64,000 bases of DNA from positions 62,001 through 126,000 of the forward strand of contig NZ_BEWM01000005.1 in assembly GCF_002723935.1 (NCBI RefSeq), given 5' to 3'. A program made the position numbers and the translations under genes. Below, piece by piece: positions 45,341 through 54,327 of the stretch. The notes below the pieces were generated by a model that saw only the letters and a program-made list of their open reading frames with translations, was not told the origin of the DNA and ran no database searches. Position 1 is the first letter of the stretch. The number at the start of each line of letters is the position of its first letter. This stretch comes from Gluconobacter cerinus. Its GTDB lineage: Bacteria > Pseudomonadota > Alphaproteobacteria > Acetobacterales > Acetobacteraceae.

Positions 45341-46242
45341 GCCAAAGCGTCAGCACGTCTACGATCTGCGTTATTGGCGCCAGTGGTCGTTCAGGCTCGG
45401 CGCTCTGTCGTCAGCTGATTGCTCAAGGGCAAAGTGTCATCGCGGTTGTGCGGAGCCGAGGAAAACTGGCTCCTGATCTTGCAGAGATGTGCACAGCCGT
45501 AAGGCAGGCCGATCTGACAGATCCGGTTGCTCTTCCAATTGCGTTGGAGCATGCGGACGTTGTCGTGAATACAGCTCATGCCCGTCATCTTCCAGCCATT
45601 CTGCTTGCAACCCGTGCGCCTGTTGTTGCTCTTGGCAGCACTCGCAAGTTTACGCGTTGGCTGGATGATCATGGTCGTGGGGTGTTGGCAGGCGAAGCTG
45701 CCCTCAAGGCAGATGGCCGCCCTTCCATTCTTCTGCACCCGACGATGATTTATGGTGCTCAGGGAGAGGATAATGTGCAGCGGCTTGCGAGGCTTCTGGA
45801 GCGTCTGCCGATTGTTCCGCTACCTGGTGGCGGCCGCTCGCTGGTTCAGCCCATTCATCAGCAGGACGTCACGCGCTGCGTTGTTGCGGCCATTGATCTT
45901 ATTCTGGGTGGGAAAGTCAGCGGGCCAGAGGTTTTTATCATCGCTGGCCCCAATGCTGTTCCCTACCGAACGTTTGTTCGGATGATTCTCTACTTTTCAG
46001 GGCTCGGTGGTCGGCCGATTATCTCGCTTCCTGCGTGGTTTCTGATCGCTGCTGCTCACATCATGCGGCACGTTCCGAAGCTGCCCACAATTGCGCCGGA
46101 AGAAATCCGGCGCCTTTTGGAAGATAAGAACTTCGATATTGCTCCGATGAGGGATCGCCTGGGCGTGAACTCGATGCCGTTGGAGATAGGGCTCCAGAAT
46201 CTTTTGGCAGGGCCGCCCGCTCATCAGGATCATACAGTTTAG
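45337..46242 (+). CDS. NAD(P)-binding epimerase-like protein (NDUFA9-like)
   Basis: A 301-residue extended/atypical SDR starting with GTG in the previous stop. The Rossmann motif is VIGASGRSGSALCRQLI with VIAVVRSRGK; further ILLHPTMIYGAQGEDNVQRLARLLERLPIVPLPGGGRSLVQPIH and DVTRCVV are close to the complex I NDUFA9-like and NAD(P)H-binding families. The classical Tyr-x3-Lys pair is not evident, so catalytic activity is uncertain. The partner gene upstream is a membrane-anchored protein. Confidence 0.8.
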   Translation: MSQSVSTSTICVIGASGRSGSALCRQLIAQGQSVIAVVRSRGKLAPDLAEMCTAVRQADLTDPVALPIALEHADVVVNTAHARHLPAILLATRAPVVALGSTRKFTRWLDDHGRGVLAGEAALKADGRPSILLHPTMIYGAQGEDNVQRLARLLERLPIVPLPGGGRSLVQPIHQQDVTRCVVAAIDLILGGKVSGPEVFIIAGPNAVPYRTFVRMILYFSGLGGRPIISLPAWFLIAAAHIMRHVPKLPTIAPEEIRRLLEDKNFDIAPMRDRLGVNSMPLEIGLQNLLAGPPAHQDHTV

Positions 46243-46335
46243 TTTTAATGTTTTGTCACATTGACTGCGCGGCAGATGAGGTCTCCATAGTCTCCGGGCC
46301 ATTATGACGGTCCGGAATGCGTGGAGACTCATCGG

Positions 46336-47271
46336 GTGAATCTGAAGTTCCTCTCATCAGGCATGATGTTGTCTTTCGCGGCTTTTGCCCTTTTTTCCAT
46401 TAGCGATGCCTGTTCCAAAGGCCTTGCTGGGCAGCTGGATCCGTTTGAAGTTGCTTTTTCGGGCGGTATTTTCGGTTTTCTGATCCTGCCGTTCATCCGA
46501 AAGCCACAGGAATCCTATTCCGATATTTTTGCGACGGATCGCCCGTCCATGTGGCTGTTGCGTGCGTTTGCAACATTTGTGTCCACGGCTTCCAGTGTCA
46601 TGGCTTTTATGCTGCTGCCGATGCCGGAAGCATTGTCACTCATGTTTCTGATGCCATTTTTCGTGACCCTGATTTCTGTCGGAATTCTGAAAGAAAAGGT
46701 CTCCGGGTGGACCTGGCTTTCAGTCGGTGTGGGATTTCTCGGGGTCCTGATCGTTCTACGACCGGGTGTGCGGGCGTTTCATCTGGGGCACTTCTGTGCG
46801 GTGATTGCAGCCATGGCGAATGCTGCCAGTGTGATTGCTTACCGACTGGCAGGCAATCAGAGCGCTCGTCTTTCCTTGTTCGGCTCAAGCCTGTTTGGCC
46901 CCTTGATCGGTGATGGTCTTTTGATGCTGGCACACGCCACGTGGCCACATGGTGCTGGAAACTGGGCGCTTCTGTTCGGATACGGTTTTCTAGCCGCTCT
47001 TGGTCAGCTCTTCATGATGATGGCAACGGCTCTGGCGCCAGCTAACCGGGTTGCACTGCCACAATATAGCCAGATGCTCTGGGCAGTCGCATTCAGTTAC
47101 CTGCTTTTTCATCAGCCGTTGGATAACTGGACGTTCGTGGGCATCGTTATCGTAACACTTTCCGGCATGCTGCACTGGGTGCGCCAGAAGCTTCATTACG
47201 AACGGCTGGCTCTCGAAGGGCACTGGCAAAAACATCATACGTCTTCTCGTCCCCCTGCCGAAGTTACTTGA
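46336..47271 (+). CDS. DMT superfamily (EamA) transporter
   Basis: About 311 residues with ten hydrophobic segments and two EamA repeats. The first begins GMMLSFAAFALFSISDACSKGLA and includes EALSLMFLMPFFVTLISVGILKE; the second includes ANAASVIAYRLAG and PANRVALPQYSQMLWAVAFSYLLFHQ. I prefer the GTG at 46336 (GGAG 9 bases before) over the GTG at 46321. Substrates of such carriers are metabolites or amino acids; none is evident here. Confidence 0.82.
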   Translation: MNLKFLSSGMMLSFAAFALFSISDACSKGLAGQLDPFEVAFSGGIFGFLILPFIRKPQESYSDIFATDRPSMWLLRAFATFVSTASSVMAFMLLPMPEALSLMFLMPFFVTLISVGILKEKVSGWTWLSVGVGFLGVLIVLRPGVRAFHLGHFCAVIAAMANAASVIAYRLAGNQSARLSLFGSSLFGPLIGDGLLMLAHATWPHGAGNWALLFGYGFLAALGQLFMMMATALAPANRVALPQYSQMLWAVAFSYLLFHQPLDNWTFVGIVIVTLSGMLHWVRQKLHYERLALEGHWQKHHTSSRPPAEVT

Positions 47272-47645
47272 GTGACGGGTGGCAGGCTTTCTACGGGAAG
47301 TGCCTTTATGATGGGCTGGCTGAGTATTTTCTGAGACATTCAGAAGCGTTGAGTAGCGAGACGTTTCTGCAGAAACGTATGTTTCTCTTATAAAAGATTA
47401 GTGATCATCAGAATAAGATGCGGTTTCGTTTTTGCGGTAGTCTTGTGAGTATCTGCAATTGTCTCAGTTTTTGACCTGCGCATCTCATTTTTGTCGCGAT
47501 GTGTCCGTATGTACTTTTGGGCGTCTCTAAGGTTCTTTATGCGTGACGCGATTGGCAATGCTCGTTAGCCCCTGTAAAATCGTTCGCAACTATGGCTGCG
47601 GACGTGCGTGGCTACTTTATTAACTGGTGGAAGAATATCTGCTCC
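47272..47645. other. Intergenic region with an 18-base perfect palindrome
   Basis: This region before manC holds ACGTTTCTGCAGAAACGT at 47361-47378, an 18-base perfect palindrome, followed by TTTCTCTTAT. It may be an operator of manC or a weak terminator of the DMT gene (7-base stem, TGCA loop). A possible -10 TATAAA is at 47390-47395. Nothing else is recognised. Confidence 0.4.
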
Positions 47646-49067
47646 ATGGTTCAGAACGTCGTCCCAGTCATCCTCTCTGGTGGGTCCGGAAGCCGCCTGT
47701 GGCCGGTTTCACGCAAAAGCTATCCAAAGCAGTTCTGGCCTCTTCTGAGTGATAAGACGCTCATTCAGGAAACTGCTCTTCGAGGGCGAGCAGCGGGCTT
47801 TGCCGATCCGGTTGTCATCTGCAATTCAGAGCATCGTTTCATCGTTGCTGAGCAACTGCGTGACGCAGGGATTCACAAGGCCAAAATCGTTCTTGAGCCT
47901 GTTGGCCGAAACTCCGCTCCTGCCATTGCTGCTGCGGCCTTCATGGTCGCAGAGCAAGACCCGGACGCCATCCTCTGGATTATGGCAGCCGATGCAGCCA
48001 TTACCGATGAGACTGCTCTTCAGCACTCCCTGAAAGATGCTCTGAAGGCTGCAGAGGCTGGCCGGATCGTTACGTTTGGAATGAAGCCGACGCGACCGGA
48101 AACGGGTTATGGATACATCGAAGCCGGTGCTGAACTGGCCGGTGTACAGGGCGTCTATGAAGTCTCCCGTTTCATTGAAAAGCCGCAGGCTGCCAAAGCC
48201 GAAGAACTTTTCCAGTCCGAGAAGTGTCTTTGGAATTCGGGAATGTTCTTTGCCAAGGCTGGCGTATTCCTGAAGGAGACGGAACAGTTCGAACCCCGGA
48301 TTTACGAAACCGTTGGGCAGTCGGTGCGCAATCGCCATACTGATATGGATTTTGAGCGGCTGGAAGAAGAAAGCTTCTCCGCTGCACCAGATATTTCCGT
48401 TGATTACGCTATTGCCGAGCGCACTAAGCTTGCAGCCGTTGTGCCGGGTAATTTTGGGTGGTCAGACATTGGCAGCTGGGATGCTCTGTGGGATCTGACG
48501 CCCAAGGATGCAGAGGGAAATGCGACCTTCGGCGATGTTTTCCTTGATGATGCGCGCAACTGTTACGTCCGTTCAGACGGTATCATCGCCACAGTTGCTG
48601 GTGTGGATGATCTGATCGTGGTGGTGACACCGGATGCGGTAATGGTCTCGCATCGTGATCGTGCTCAGGATGTGAAGCACATGGTAAACCGGCTGGCGCA
48701 GGCAGGCCGCAAGGAAGCTGTCGCGCACAACCGGTGCTATCGTCCGTGGGGCTTCTACGAAAGCCTCATCCAGGCCGATCGTTTCCAGGTCAAGCGTATC
48801 GTAGTGGAGCCAGGAGCGAAGCTCTCCTTGCAGAAGCATTTCCATCGTGCGGAGCACTGGGTCGTTGTTGGTGGAACCGCCATGGTGACACGTGACGAAG
48901 ACCTGGTGATGGTTCGTGAAAACGAAAGCATCTATCTGCCGTTGGGCTGTGTTCACCGTCTGGAAAATCCGGGCAAGATCCCCTTGACCCTGATTGAAGT
49001 TCAGTCCGGTCCTTATCTCGGGGAAGATGATATCGTTCGTATTGAAGATGTATACGCACGAAGCTGA
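47646..49067 (+). CDS. manC: Mannose-1-phosphate guanylyltransferase / mannose-6-phosphate isomerase
   Basis: A 473-residue bifunctional type II enzyme. The ATG at 47646 starts the family N-terminus (VQNVVPVILSGGSGSRLWPVSRKSYPKQF); an upstream ATG would add 18 residues not seen in relatives. It has GYGYIEAG, FIEKP and NFGWSDIGSWDAL for the transferase, and a C-terminal cupin with RPWGFYESL, QKHFHRAEHWVVVGGTAMV and YLPLGCVHRLENPG for the isomerase. It makes GDP-mannose for surface polysaccharides such as those of the capsule-like genes at the left edge. It converges on mocA. Confidence 0.95.
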   Translation: MVQNVVPVILSGGSGSRLWPVSRKSYPKQFWPLLSDKTLIQETALRGRAAGFADPVVICNSEHRFIVAEQLRDAGIHKAKIVLEPVGRNSAPAIAAAAFMVAEQDPDAILWIMAADAAITDETALQHSLKDALKAAEAGRIVTFGMKPTRPETGYGYIEAGAELAGVQGVYEVSRFIEKPQAAKAEELFQSEKCLWNSGMFFAKAGVFLKETEQFEPRIYETVGQSVRNRHTDMDFERLEEESFSAAPDISVDYAIAERTKLAAVVPGNFGWSDIGSWDALWDLTPKDAEGNATFGDVFLDDARNCYVRSDGIIATVAGVDDLIVVVTPDAVMVSHRDRAQDVKHMVNRLAQAGRKEAVAHNRCYRPWGFYESLIQADRFQVKRIVVEPGAKLSLQKHFHRAEHWVVVGGTAMVTRDEDLVMVRENESIYLPLGCVHRLENPGKIPLTLIEVQSGPYLGEDDIVRIEDVYARS

Positions 49068-49076
49068 TCTGAGACG

Positions 49077-49667
49077 TCAGGCAGGCGGATCAATCCACCC
49101 TGCCTTGACGGCTTCGGCCATTTGATCAGGAGTATCGAGGTCTTCGAGCAATTCGGGGGCCTCGATTTTTTTTGGTGGCAGGTCTGCCCACAGATCCCGA
49201 AATCCTTTGTCCCCACTGACTTCGGGGGCCTTGGCTAATGTGGCGGCAGAGACGCGAACCGGAATCCCCATCGCGCCTTTTTTGTACTGTGTAACGACAT
49301 TCGCATTGGCAGGGAGGGTGTCTCGCAGCCGGAGCAGGTGTAGCAGAGATAGCCTCGGCTGATCTGTTCCCGCGATGAGAATTGACCTGTCCCTTCCACT
49401 CAAAGTGCGTGCTGCGCATTGAATGGAACTTGCCAGGCCGGTGTTCCAAAGCGGGTTGTAGCATATGTCCACAGGGAGCCCTTGAAGGGCTAAGGCGACG
49501 GCTTCGTCGGAGCCTCCGGTGATGATGACCAATCGGTCCGGAGATGTGCTCAGGAGAAGTTCTGCAACGTACCGGACAAGCGGTGTGCCCTGACGGGTGA
49601 GCAACTGCTTGGGGCGCTTCAGTCTCGTGCTGCCGCCTGCGGCAAGAAGAACTGCGTCATGGGGCAT
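49077..49667 (-). CDS. mocA: MocA-like molybdenum cofactor cytidylyltransferase
   Basis: A 196-residue nucleotidyltransferase: LLAAGGSTRLKRPKQLL with the family-typical Lys-Gln-Leu, CYNPLWNTGLASSIQCAA, and IAGTDQPRLSLLHL. The CDP-type signature PLWNTGLASS fits MocA, which makes Mo-MPT cytosine dinucleotide, rather than MobA. It is translationally coupled to xdhC (TAATG, one base shared). Together they mature xanthine-oxidase-family enzymes, for example the molybdenum aldehyde dehydrogenases of acetic acid bacteria. Confidence 0.85.
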   Translation of the reverse strand: MPHDAVLLAAGGSTRLKRPKQLLTRQGTPLVRYVAELLLSTSPDRLVIITGGSDEAVALALQGLPVDICYNPLWNTGLASSIQCAARTLSGRDRSILIAGTDQPRLSLLHLLRLRDTLPANANVVTQYKKGAMGIPVRVSAATLAKAPEVSGDKGFRDLWADLPPKKIEAPELLEDLDTPDQMAEAVKAGWIDPPA

Positions 49668-50632
49668 TATGCTGGGCGGTTCGCTGTGATCTGGGATAAA
49701 ATCGACAGAGCAATCTGCATCGGATTACGTGCGTTGATGTCCATCCCTGCGGGCAGGTGCAGTTTCTCCAGATCTTCTTCAGTGATGCCGGCTGCGTGTA
49801 ATGCAGCAAGCCGATTGGAGATTTTGCGTCGGCTGCCCAGAATCCCAACGCAGAAGGCGTCGGATTTCAGGGCCTTCGAGGCAATGGCCAGATCAGTGTG
49901 AGCATCGTGGGTCAGAGCGTAAACTGCGCTCCAGGCGTCCAGGCGCAAATCATGCAGAGCCTCGTCCAGATAGCGACGATCGTAGCACTCCGGCGCTAAT
50001 CCTTCCGGCGGAAGCGCAGGACCCAGTGGACGCAGCAAAAAAGGTTCAACCCCGAACTGGGGGGCCAGCTTCAGAAGAGCCAGTGTCACCGGATCTCCTC
50101 CCGCGACAATCAGTCGAATCGGTGGCGTATGTCGTCTTACAAACAGATTACCCGGCGTTTGCACAACTGACGGCGAAACATGCATCTCGCCGGTTGCGAG
50201 ATCAGTTTGGACGATGATGGCCTGACGGGCTTCTCTTGCCTGACGGAGCGCGGCAACATAAGCGGCAAGGTTCGCGACGGGCCGAACGAAAATGCCGATC
50301 CTGCCACCACAGGTTAATTGAATATCCAGAACCGGGCTGCCTGCGCCATAATCCAGAGATCTGGGCTGGCGGTCTTTCAGGCATTGCAGGGCTTCTGCTG
50401 CGACTGCTGCTTCCACGCATCCACCAGACACATAGCCCTGTACGTCTCCCGCACTGGAAATAGCCATTTCACTGCCAAGGGGGCGAGGAGACGATCCGGT
50501 GATTGACACCAGCGTAGCAAGGGCTACCTCTTTCCCCTGTGCCAGCCAGATCTCCAGATACGGGAGGAGATCGTCTGTCAGGCCATAGTCTGGCCACTGG
50601 GGAAGAGGAACAAGCCCGTCCGGCCCAATCAT
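49667..50632 (-). CDS. XdhC/CoxF family maturation factor
   Basis: A 321-residue protein with both XdhC parts. The N-terminal domain has ATLVSITGSSPRPLGSEMAIS and GYVSGGCVEAAVAAEAL with the conserved Cys near 93, and LTCGGRIGIFV. The C-terminal Rossmann domain has LIVAGGDPVTLALLKLA, VYALTHDAHTDLAI and CVGILGSRRKISNRLAAL. XdhC binds the molybdenum cofactor, protects its sulfido form and inserts it into xanthine dehydrogenase-type enzymes. No target enzyme gene is in the window. Confidence 0.9.
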   Translation of the reverse strand: MIGPDGLVPLPQWPDYGLTDDLLPYLEIWLAQGKEVALATLVSITGSSPRPLGSEMAISSAGDVQGYVSGGCVEAAVAAEALQCLKDRQPRSLDYGAGSPVLDIQLTCGGRIGIFVRPVANLAAYVAALRQAREARQAIIVQTDLATGEMHVSPSVVQTPGNLFVRRHTPPIRLIVAGGDPVTLALLKLAPQFGVEPFLLRPLGPALPPEGLAPECYDRRYLDEALHDLRLDAWSAVYALTHDAHTDLAIASKALKSDAFCVGILGSRRKISNRLAALHAAGITEEDLEKLHLPAGMDINARNPMQIALSILSQITANRPA

Positions 50633-50742
50633 GAAATATCCTTTCCTTTATGGGGGCATGAGACTAATCCCAAATGCGTTTGTGACATAGCCTGTCATGC
50701 CGGGGAGTTGATCGGGGTGGCATCAGGTCTATATCGGCAAAG

Positions 50743-51975
50743 ATGAACTCCGGACACGGATCATCAGTGGAGCGGAAATTGGTTGAACTCCTGAGCGTCG
50801 CGCAGGCCGTGGACCTTGTTCTCGGATATGCAGGTCATTTTGGAACTGAACATGTTCCATTGGCAGAGGCTTCTGGCCGCATCCTGCAACAGAGTGTCCA
50901 TGCCGAACGTGATCAGCCTCCTTATGACCGGGTCATGATGGATGGCGTGGCTTACCGTTATGGCGCAGGCGCAGTTCTGGGCTGCCATGGTGTCCAGCGC
51001 GCAGGGATACCCGCGCGTCCTTTGCCAGATGGAGCGACCTGCCTTGATGTCATGACGGGAGCTGTTTTGCCGGAAGGGGCTGACACCGTTGTTCCCGTTG
51101 AGCGACTGATCCGTGATGGCAAGCATGTGCATTTTGAAGCCGGATATGAGCCCCAGAAAGGCCAGTTTGTTCATCTGAAAGGATCAGACTGCGAGGCGGG
51201 GCATGAACTCCTGAATCCCGGTCTGCGTCTGAATGGGCCTGCATTGGCGGTGCTGGCTGGTAATGGATATCCCACCGTTGAAGTCTCCAAAGTGCCTTCA
51301 ATCGGCATTGTGGCCACGGGTGATGAACTGGTCGATGTCGTGACGGCTGTTCAGAGCTGGGAAATCAGGCGTTCAAATGAATACGCCCTGACGGGAGCTT
51401 TGGCTTCGAGAGGCTTTACCCGCCTTGAACGTTCGGTGGTCCCCGATGATCTCGCCGAGACCATGCTGGCACTGGAAAAGCAGCTCGCCCGGCATGAGGT
51501 GCTGATCCTGAGCGGCGGCGTTTCAATGGGGCAGTTTGATCACGTCCCCAAGGCGCTGACGAAACTTGGTGTGGAGCGGGTTTTTCATAAGGTTGCGCAA
51601 CGTCCCGGCAAGCCGCTCTGGTTTGGGGTTGGTCCTGAAGGGCAGCGCGTTTTTGGTCTGCCGGGAAATCCCGTGTCGGCCACCTGTTGTGCCACGCGTT
51701 ACGTTATTCCCATGCTTCTGGCAGGGCAGGGCGTCAGTCGGCCAGAAACCTACTCCGTTAAGCTCGATGCTGATGCTGCACGCGTCTCGACATTGACCCG
51801 CTATCTGCCCGTTCGTGTCCTGCACGATGCCTCGGGGCAGGCATGGGCAACCCCTTATCCGATGCCCACATCTGGCGATTTCAGCTTTCTTGCGGCAACC
51901 GATGGGTTCGTGGAGTTGGCGCCTGGCGATGTCGCTGCCTCTGCCGGGTCCCATGCTGTGTTTCATGGTTGGTAG
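50743..51975 (+). CDS. moeA: Molybdopterin molybdenumtransferase
   Basis: A 410-residue MoeA. It has LLSVAQAVDLVLGYA, PPYDRVMMDGVAYRYG (the usual SAMDGYA-type loop, here RVMMDGVA), GAVLPEGADTVVPVE, the catalytic domain IGIVATGDELVD with SNEYAL, LSGGVSMGQFDHV, and VFGLPGNPVSA. It inserts molybdate into adenylylated molybdopterin. The RVMMDGVA loop differs from the common form, and divergence of this paralogue is possible. It overlaps moaA by 11 bases and starts the rightward moco operon. Confidence 0.9.
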   Translation: MNSGHGSSVERKLVELLSVAQAVDLVLGYAGHFGTEHVPLAEASGRILQQSVHAERDQPPYDRVMMDGVAYRYGAGAVLGCHGVQRAGIPARPLPDGATCLDVMTGAVLPEGADTVVPVERLIRDGKHVHFEAGYEPQKGQFVHLKGSDCEAGHELLNPGLRLNGPALAVLAGNGYPTVEVSKVPSIGIVATGDELVDVVTAVQSWEIRRSNEYALTGALASRGFTRLERSVVPDDLAETMLALEKQLARHEVLILSGGVSMGQFDHVPKALTKLGVERVFHKVAQRPGKPLWFGVGPEGQRVFGLPGNPVSATCCATRYVIPMLLAGQGVSRPETYSVKLDADAARVSTLTRYLPVRVLHDASGQAWATPYPMPTSGDFSFLAATDGFVELAPGDVAASAGSHAVFHGW

Positions 51976-53002
51976 CACGTCTCCCGATCCTGTACGGGAC
52001 CGCTTCAATCGCCCGCTGCATGATTTGCGGATTTCGGTGATGGACCGGTGCAACTTCCGATGCCCTTACTGCATGCCGGAAGCGACGTATCATGAACATT
52101 TTCGCTTTCTGGAGCCCAAGGAACGTCTGAGCTTTGACGAAATTGTCCGGGTCGCAGGGGCGGCGGTATCGCTGGGCGTCACCAAATTGCGTCTCACAGG
52201 GGGTGAACCTCTTCTAAGGCCTGATCTCGTCTCTTTGGTGCGCAGGCTGGTCGCAATTCCAGGTGTCGAAGATGTGGCACTGACGACCAATGGTGTTCTG
52301 CTAGGCCGACATGCGCAGTCTTTGAAGGATGCTGGTCTAGGGCGCATTACGGTAAGTTTGGACAGTCTCGATCCCGCTATTTTTGCACGAATGAGTGGGG
52401 GGCGGGCGCAACTCGAACCGGTTCTGGAGGCTATCGAGCACGCGCAGGCATTGGCGTTTCCCGGTGGGGTCAAGCTGAACACCGTTGTGCAGCGCGGGGT
52501 TAATGATGACGGGGTCGAAGCTTTGGCTGCCCGCTTCCGTCATACGGGTGTTATCGTCCGTTTTATTGAATACATGGACGTTGGCACGCGGAACCACTGG
52601 GAACTGGGTGAAGTTGTTCCATCCCGTGAACTGGTCGAGCGGTTGAACGCCCACTGGCCGCTTGAGCCACTGGGCGCGCAGTATCAGGGTGAGGTTGCGC
52701 GTCGATATCGGTATCAGGATGGTGCGGGTGAGATTGGGTTCATTTCTTCCGTGACAGCGCCGTTTTGTGGAGATTGTTCACGGGCGCGACTGTCGTCGGA
52801 AGGACAGATTTATACGTGCCTTTTTGCTTCGGAAGGGACAGACCTGCGGTCACTTCTTCGCAGCGGGGCAGATGACGAGGCTTTACGCGAGCGTCTGGCT
52901 TCGGTGTGGCGGATGCGTACCGACAGGTACAGTGAAGAACGAACCGCCGGTGAGGCATCTTCGACGAAACGTCGGATAGAAATGAATTATATCGGTGGTT
53001 AG
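51965..53002 (+). CDS. moaA: GTP 3',8-cyclase
   Basis: A 345-residue radical SAM enzyme that starts cofactor synthesis from GTP. The ATG at 51965 lies within the end of moeA and gives family length. The N-terminal cluster motif is CNFRCPYC, with LRLTGGEPLLRPDL; the C-terminal cluster motif is FCGDCSRARLSSEGQIYTCLF. It ends in the usual double glycine (NYIGG). It precedes moaC by 18 bases. Confidence 0.95.
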   Translation: MVGSTSPDPVRDRFNRPLHDLRISVMDRCNFRCPYCMPEATYHEHFRFLEPKERLSFDEIVRVAGAAVSLGVTKLRLTGGEPLLRPDLVSLVRRLVAIPGVEDVALTTNGVLLGRHAQSLKDAGLGRITVSLDSLDPAIFARMSGGRAQLEPVLEAIEHAQALAFPGGVKLNTVVQRGVNDDGVEALAARFRHTGVIVRFIEYMDVGTRNHWELGEVVPSRELVERLNAHWPLEPLGAQYQGEVARRYRYQDGAGEIGFISSVTAPFCGDCSRARLSSEGQIYTCLFASEGTDLRSLLRSGADDEALRERLASVWRMRTDRYSEERTAGEASSTKRRIEMNYIGG

Positions 53003-53020
53003 ATCGGGAGATCAGGACGG

Positions 53021-53503
53021 ATGAAAACGCTCACGCATGTTGATGAACGTGGTGAAGATCCGCGCATGGTGGATGTCAGCGGCAAGACCGTGACAGACCG
53101 TACGGCTCATGCTCAGGCCCGTGTTCTCTTTCCCCGGGACATTGCGCAGACGCTGAGTGATGCCGGGTTCATGACCAAGAAGGGTGCGGTTCTGACTGTC
53201 GCGCAGATTGCGGGCGTCATGGGTGTGAAAGCGACGTCCCAGCTGATCCCGCTGTGTCATCCTCTATCCCTGAACGGATGTCGTGTGGAAATCACCATGG
53301 AAGGCGATGAAGCCGTCATTGACTGCCGCGTGTCCTGCCAGGGCAAGACAGGCGTGGAAATGGAAGCCCTGACGGGTGCCTCAGTCGCTGCTCTGACGAT
53401 CTATGACATGTGTAAGGCCCTGTCTCATGACATGGTCATTCGCGAAGTGAAGCTTATGGGTAAGGCCGGTGGAAAGCGTGACTTCCTGCGGATTGAAGCA
53501 TGA
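53021..53503 (+). CDS. moaC: Cyclic pyranopterin monophosphate synthase
   Basis: A 160-residue MoaC: MVDVSGKTVTDRTAHAQARVLF, IAGVMGVKATSQLIPLCHPLSLNGCRVEI with catalytic residues, KTGVEMEALTGASVAALTIYDMCKAL, and the terminal KAGGKRDFLR. It rearranges the MoaA product into cyclic pyranopterin. Its stop overlaps the next start (ATGA). Confidence 0.96.
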   Translation: MKTLTHVDERGEDPRMVDVSGKTVTDRTAHAQARVLFPRDIAQTLSDAGFMTKKGAVLTVAQIAGVMGVKATSQLIPLCHPLSLNGCRVEITMEGDEAVIDCRVSCQGKTGVEMEALTGASVAALTIYDMCKALSHDMVIREVKLMGKAGGKRDFLRIEA

Positions 53504-54327
53504 GGCCCCTTTACGGTCTGGTTCTGGCGGGTGGCGTCAGTGCGCGGATGGGGCAGGACAAAGCTGAGCTGTCCTATCATGGAGCACCCCAGTTACAGGT
53601 GGCGTATGAAACGCTTTCTCCGCTTGTAGAACGCTGTTTTGTCTCTGTGCGTTCGGCACAGAAAGAGGACCCGCTACGGGCACGGTTTCCTCAGATTGTT
53701 GACACTGTCGCGGTAGACGGTCCAGCCGCTGGCCTTCTGTCTGCACATCAGGCATTCCCGGAGGCTGCCTGGCTGGTTCTGGCGTGCGATCTGCCACTTC
53801 TGGATCAGGTTACGCTTGAAACTCTGATTACTGCCCGTGATGATCAGCATGTGGCGGTGGCTTATCGCAGCGAACATGACGGACTGCCAGAACCGCTCTG
53901 TGCGATCTGGGAGCCGAGAGCGCTGGACACTCTGGCGCTTCAGGTCGAAGGAGGGCGGAAGTGTCCTCGTAAGCTTCTTATCAATAGCCAGACGTTACTG
54001 CTTTCCCCACGGACAGTCGGTGCTCTGGATAACATCAATACTCCGGAAGAACGTGCAAGCGTTTCACGGCGATTGGGAGGACAGATGATCCGCCTCGATG
54101 TGGAATATTTTGCTCAGATGCGTGAACTCGCAGGGCAGAAAATGGAAACTGTGGAAACGTATTTCGGAACGGTCGGTCCGCTTTATGAGCAGCTGAAAGA
54201 GAAATATGGCTTTCCGTTCGAGGCTGATCGCCTGCGGGTTGCTTTGAATGGAGATTTCGCACCTTGGACGCAGCCTCTGAAGAGCGGGGACCACGTTGTG
54301 TTCATTCCGCCGGTGACCGGCGGATGA
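53500..54327 (+). CDS. mobA-moaD: MobA-MoaD fusion protein
   Basis: A 275-codon frame with two proteins joined. Residues 1-190 are MobA (molybdenum cofactor guanylyltransferase): VLAGGVSARMGQDKAEL, VDGPAAGLLSAHQAFPEA, LVLACDLPLLDQVTLE and NINTPEE. Residues 196-275 are a full-length MoaD, the small molybdopterin synthase subunit (IRLDVEYFAQMRELAGQK, LYEQLKEKYGF, LKSGDHVVFIPPVTGG) ending in the activated Gly-Gly. An ATG at 54085 is preceded by GGGAGGA, so free MoaD is probably also made from the same mRNA. The stop overlaps moaE by 4 bases (ATGA). Confidence 0.88.
   Translation: MRPLYGLVLAGGVSARMGQDKAELSYHGAPQLQVAYETLSPLVERCFVSVRSAQKEDPLRARFPQIVDTVAVDGPAAGLLSAHQAFPEAAWLVLACDLPLLDQVTLETLITARDDQHVAVAYRSEHDGLPEPLCAIWEPRALDTLALQVEGGRKCPRKLLINSQTLLLSPRTVGALDNINTPEERASVSRRLGGQMIRLDVEYFAQMRELAGQKMETVETYFGTVGPLYEQLKEKYGFPFEADRLRVALNGDFAPWTQPLKSGDHVVFIPPVTGG
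54075..54084 (+). promoter_or_regulatory. Internal Shine-Dalgarno sequence before MoaD
   Basis: GGGAGGA at 54075-54081 is close to the anti-Shine-Dalgarno complement and lies 3 bases before the in-frame ATG at 54085 that begins the MoaD part. It suggests a second translation start within the fusion gene. Confidence 0.6.
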
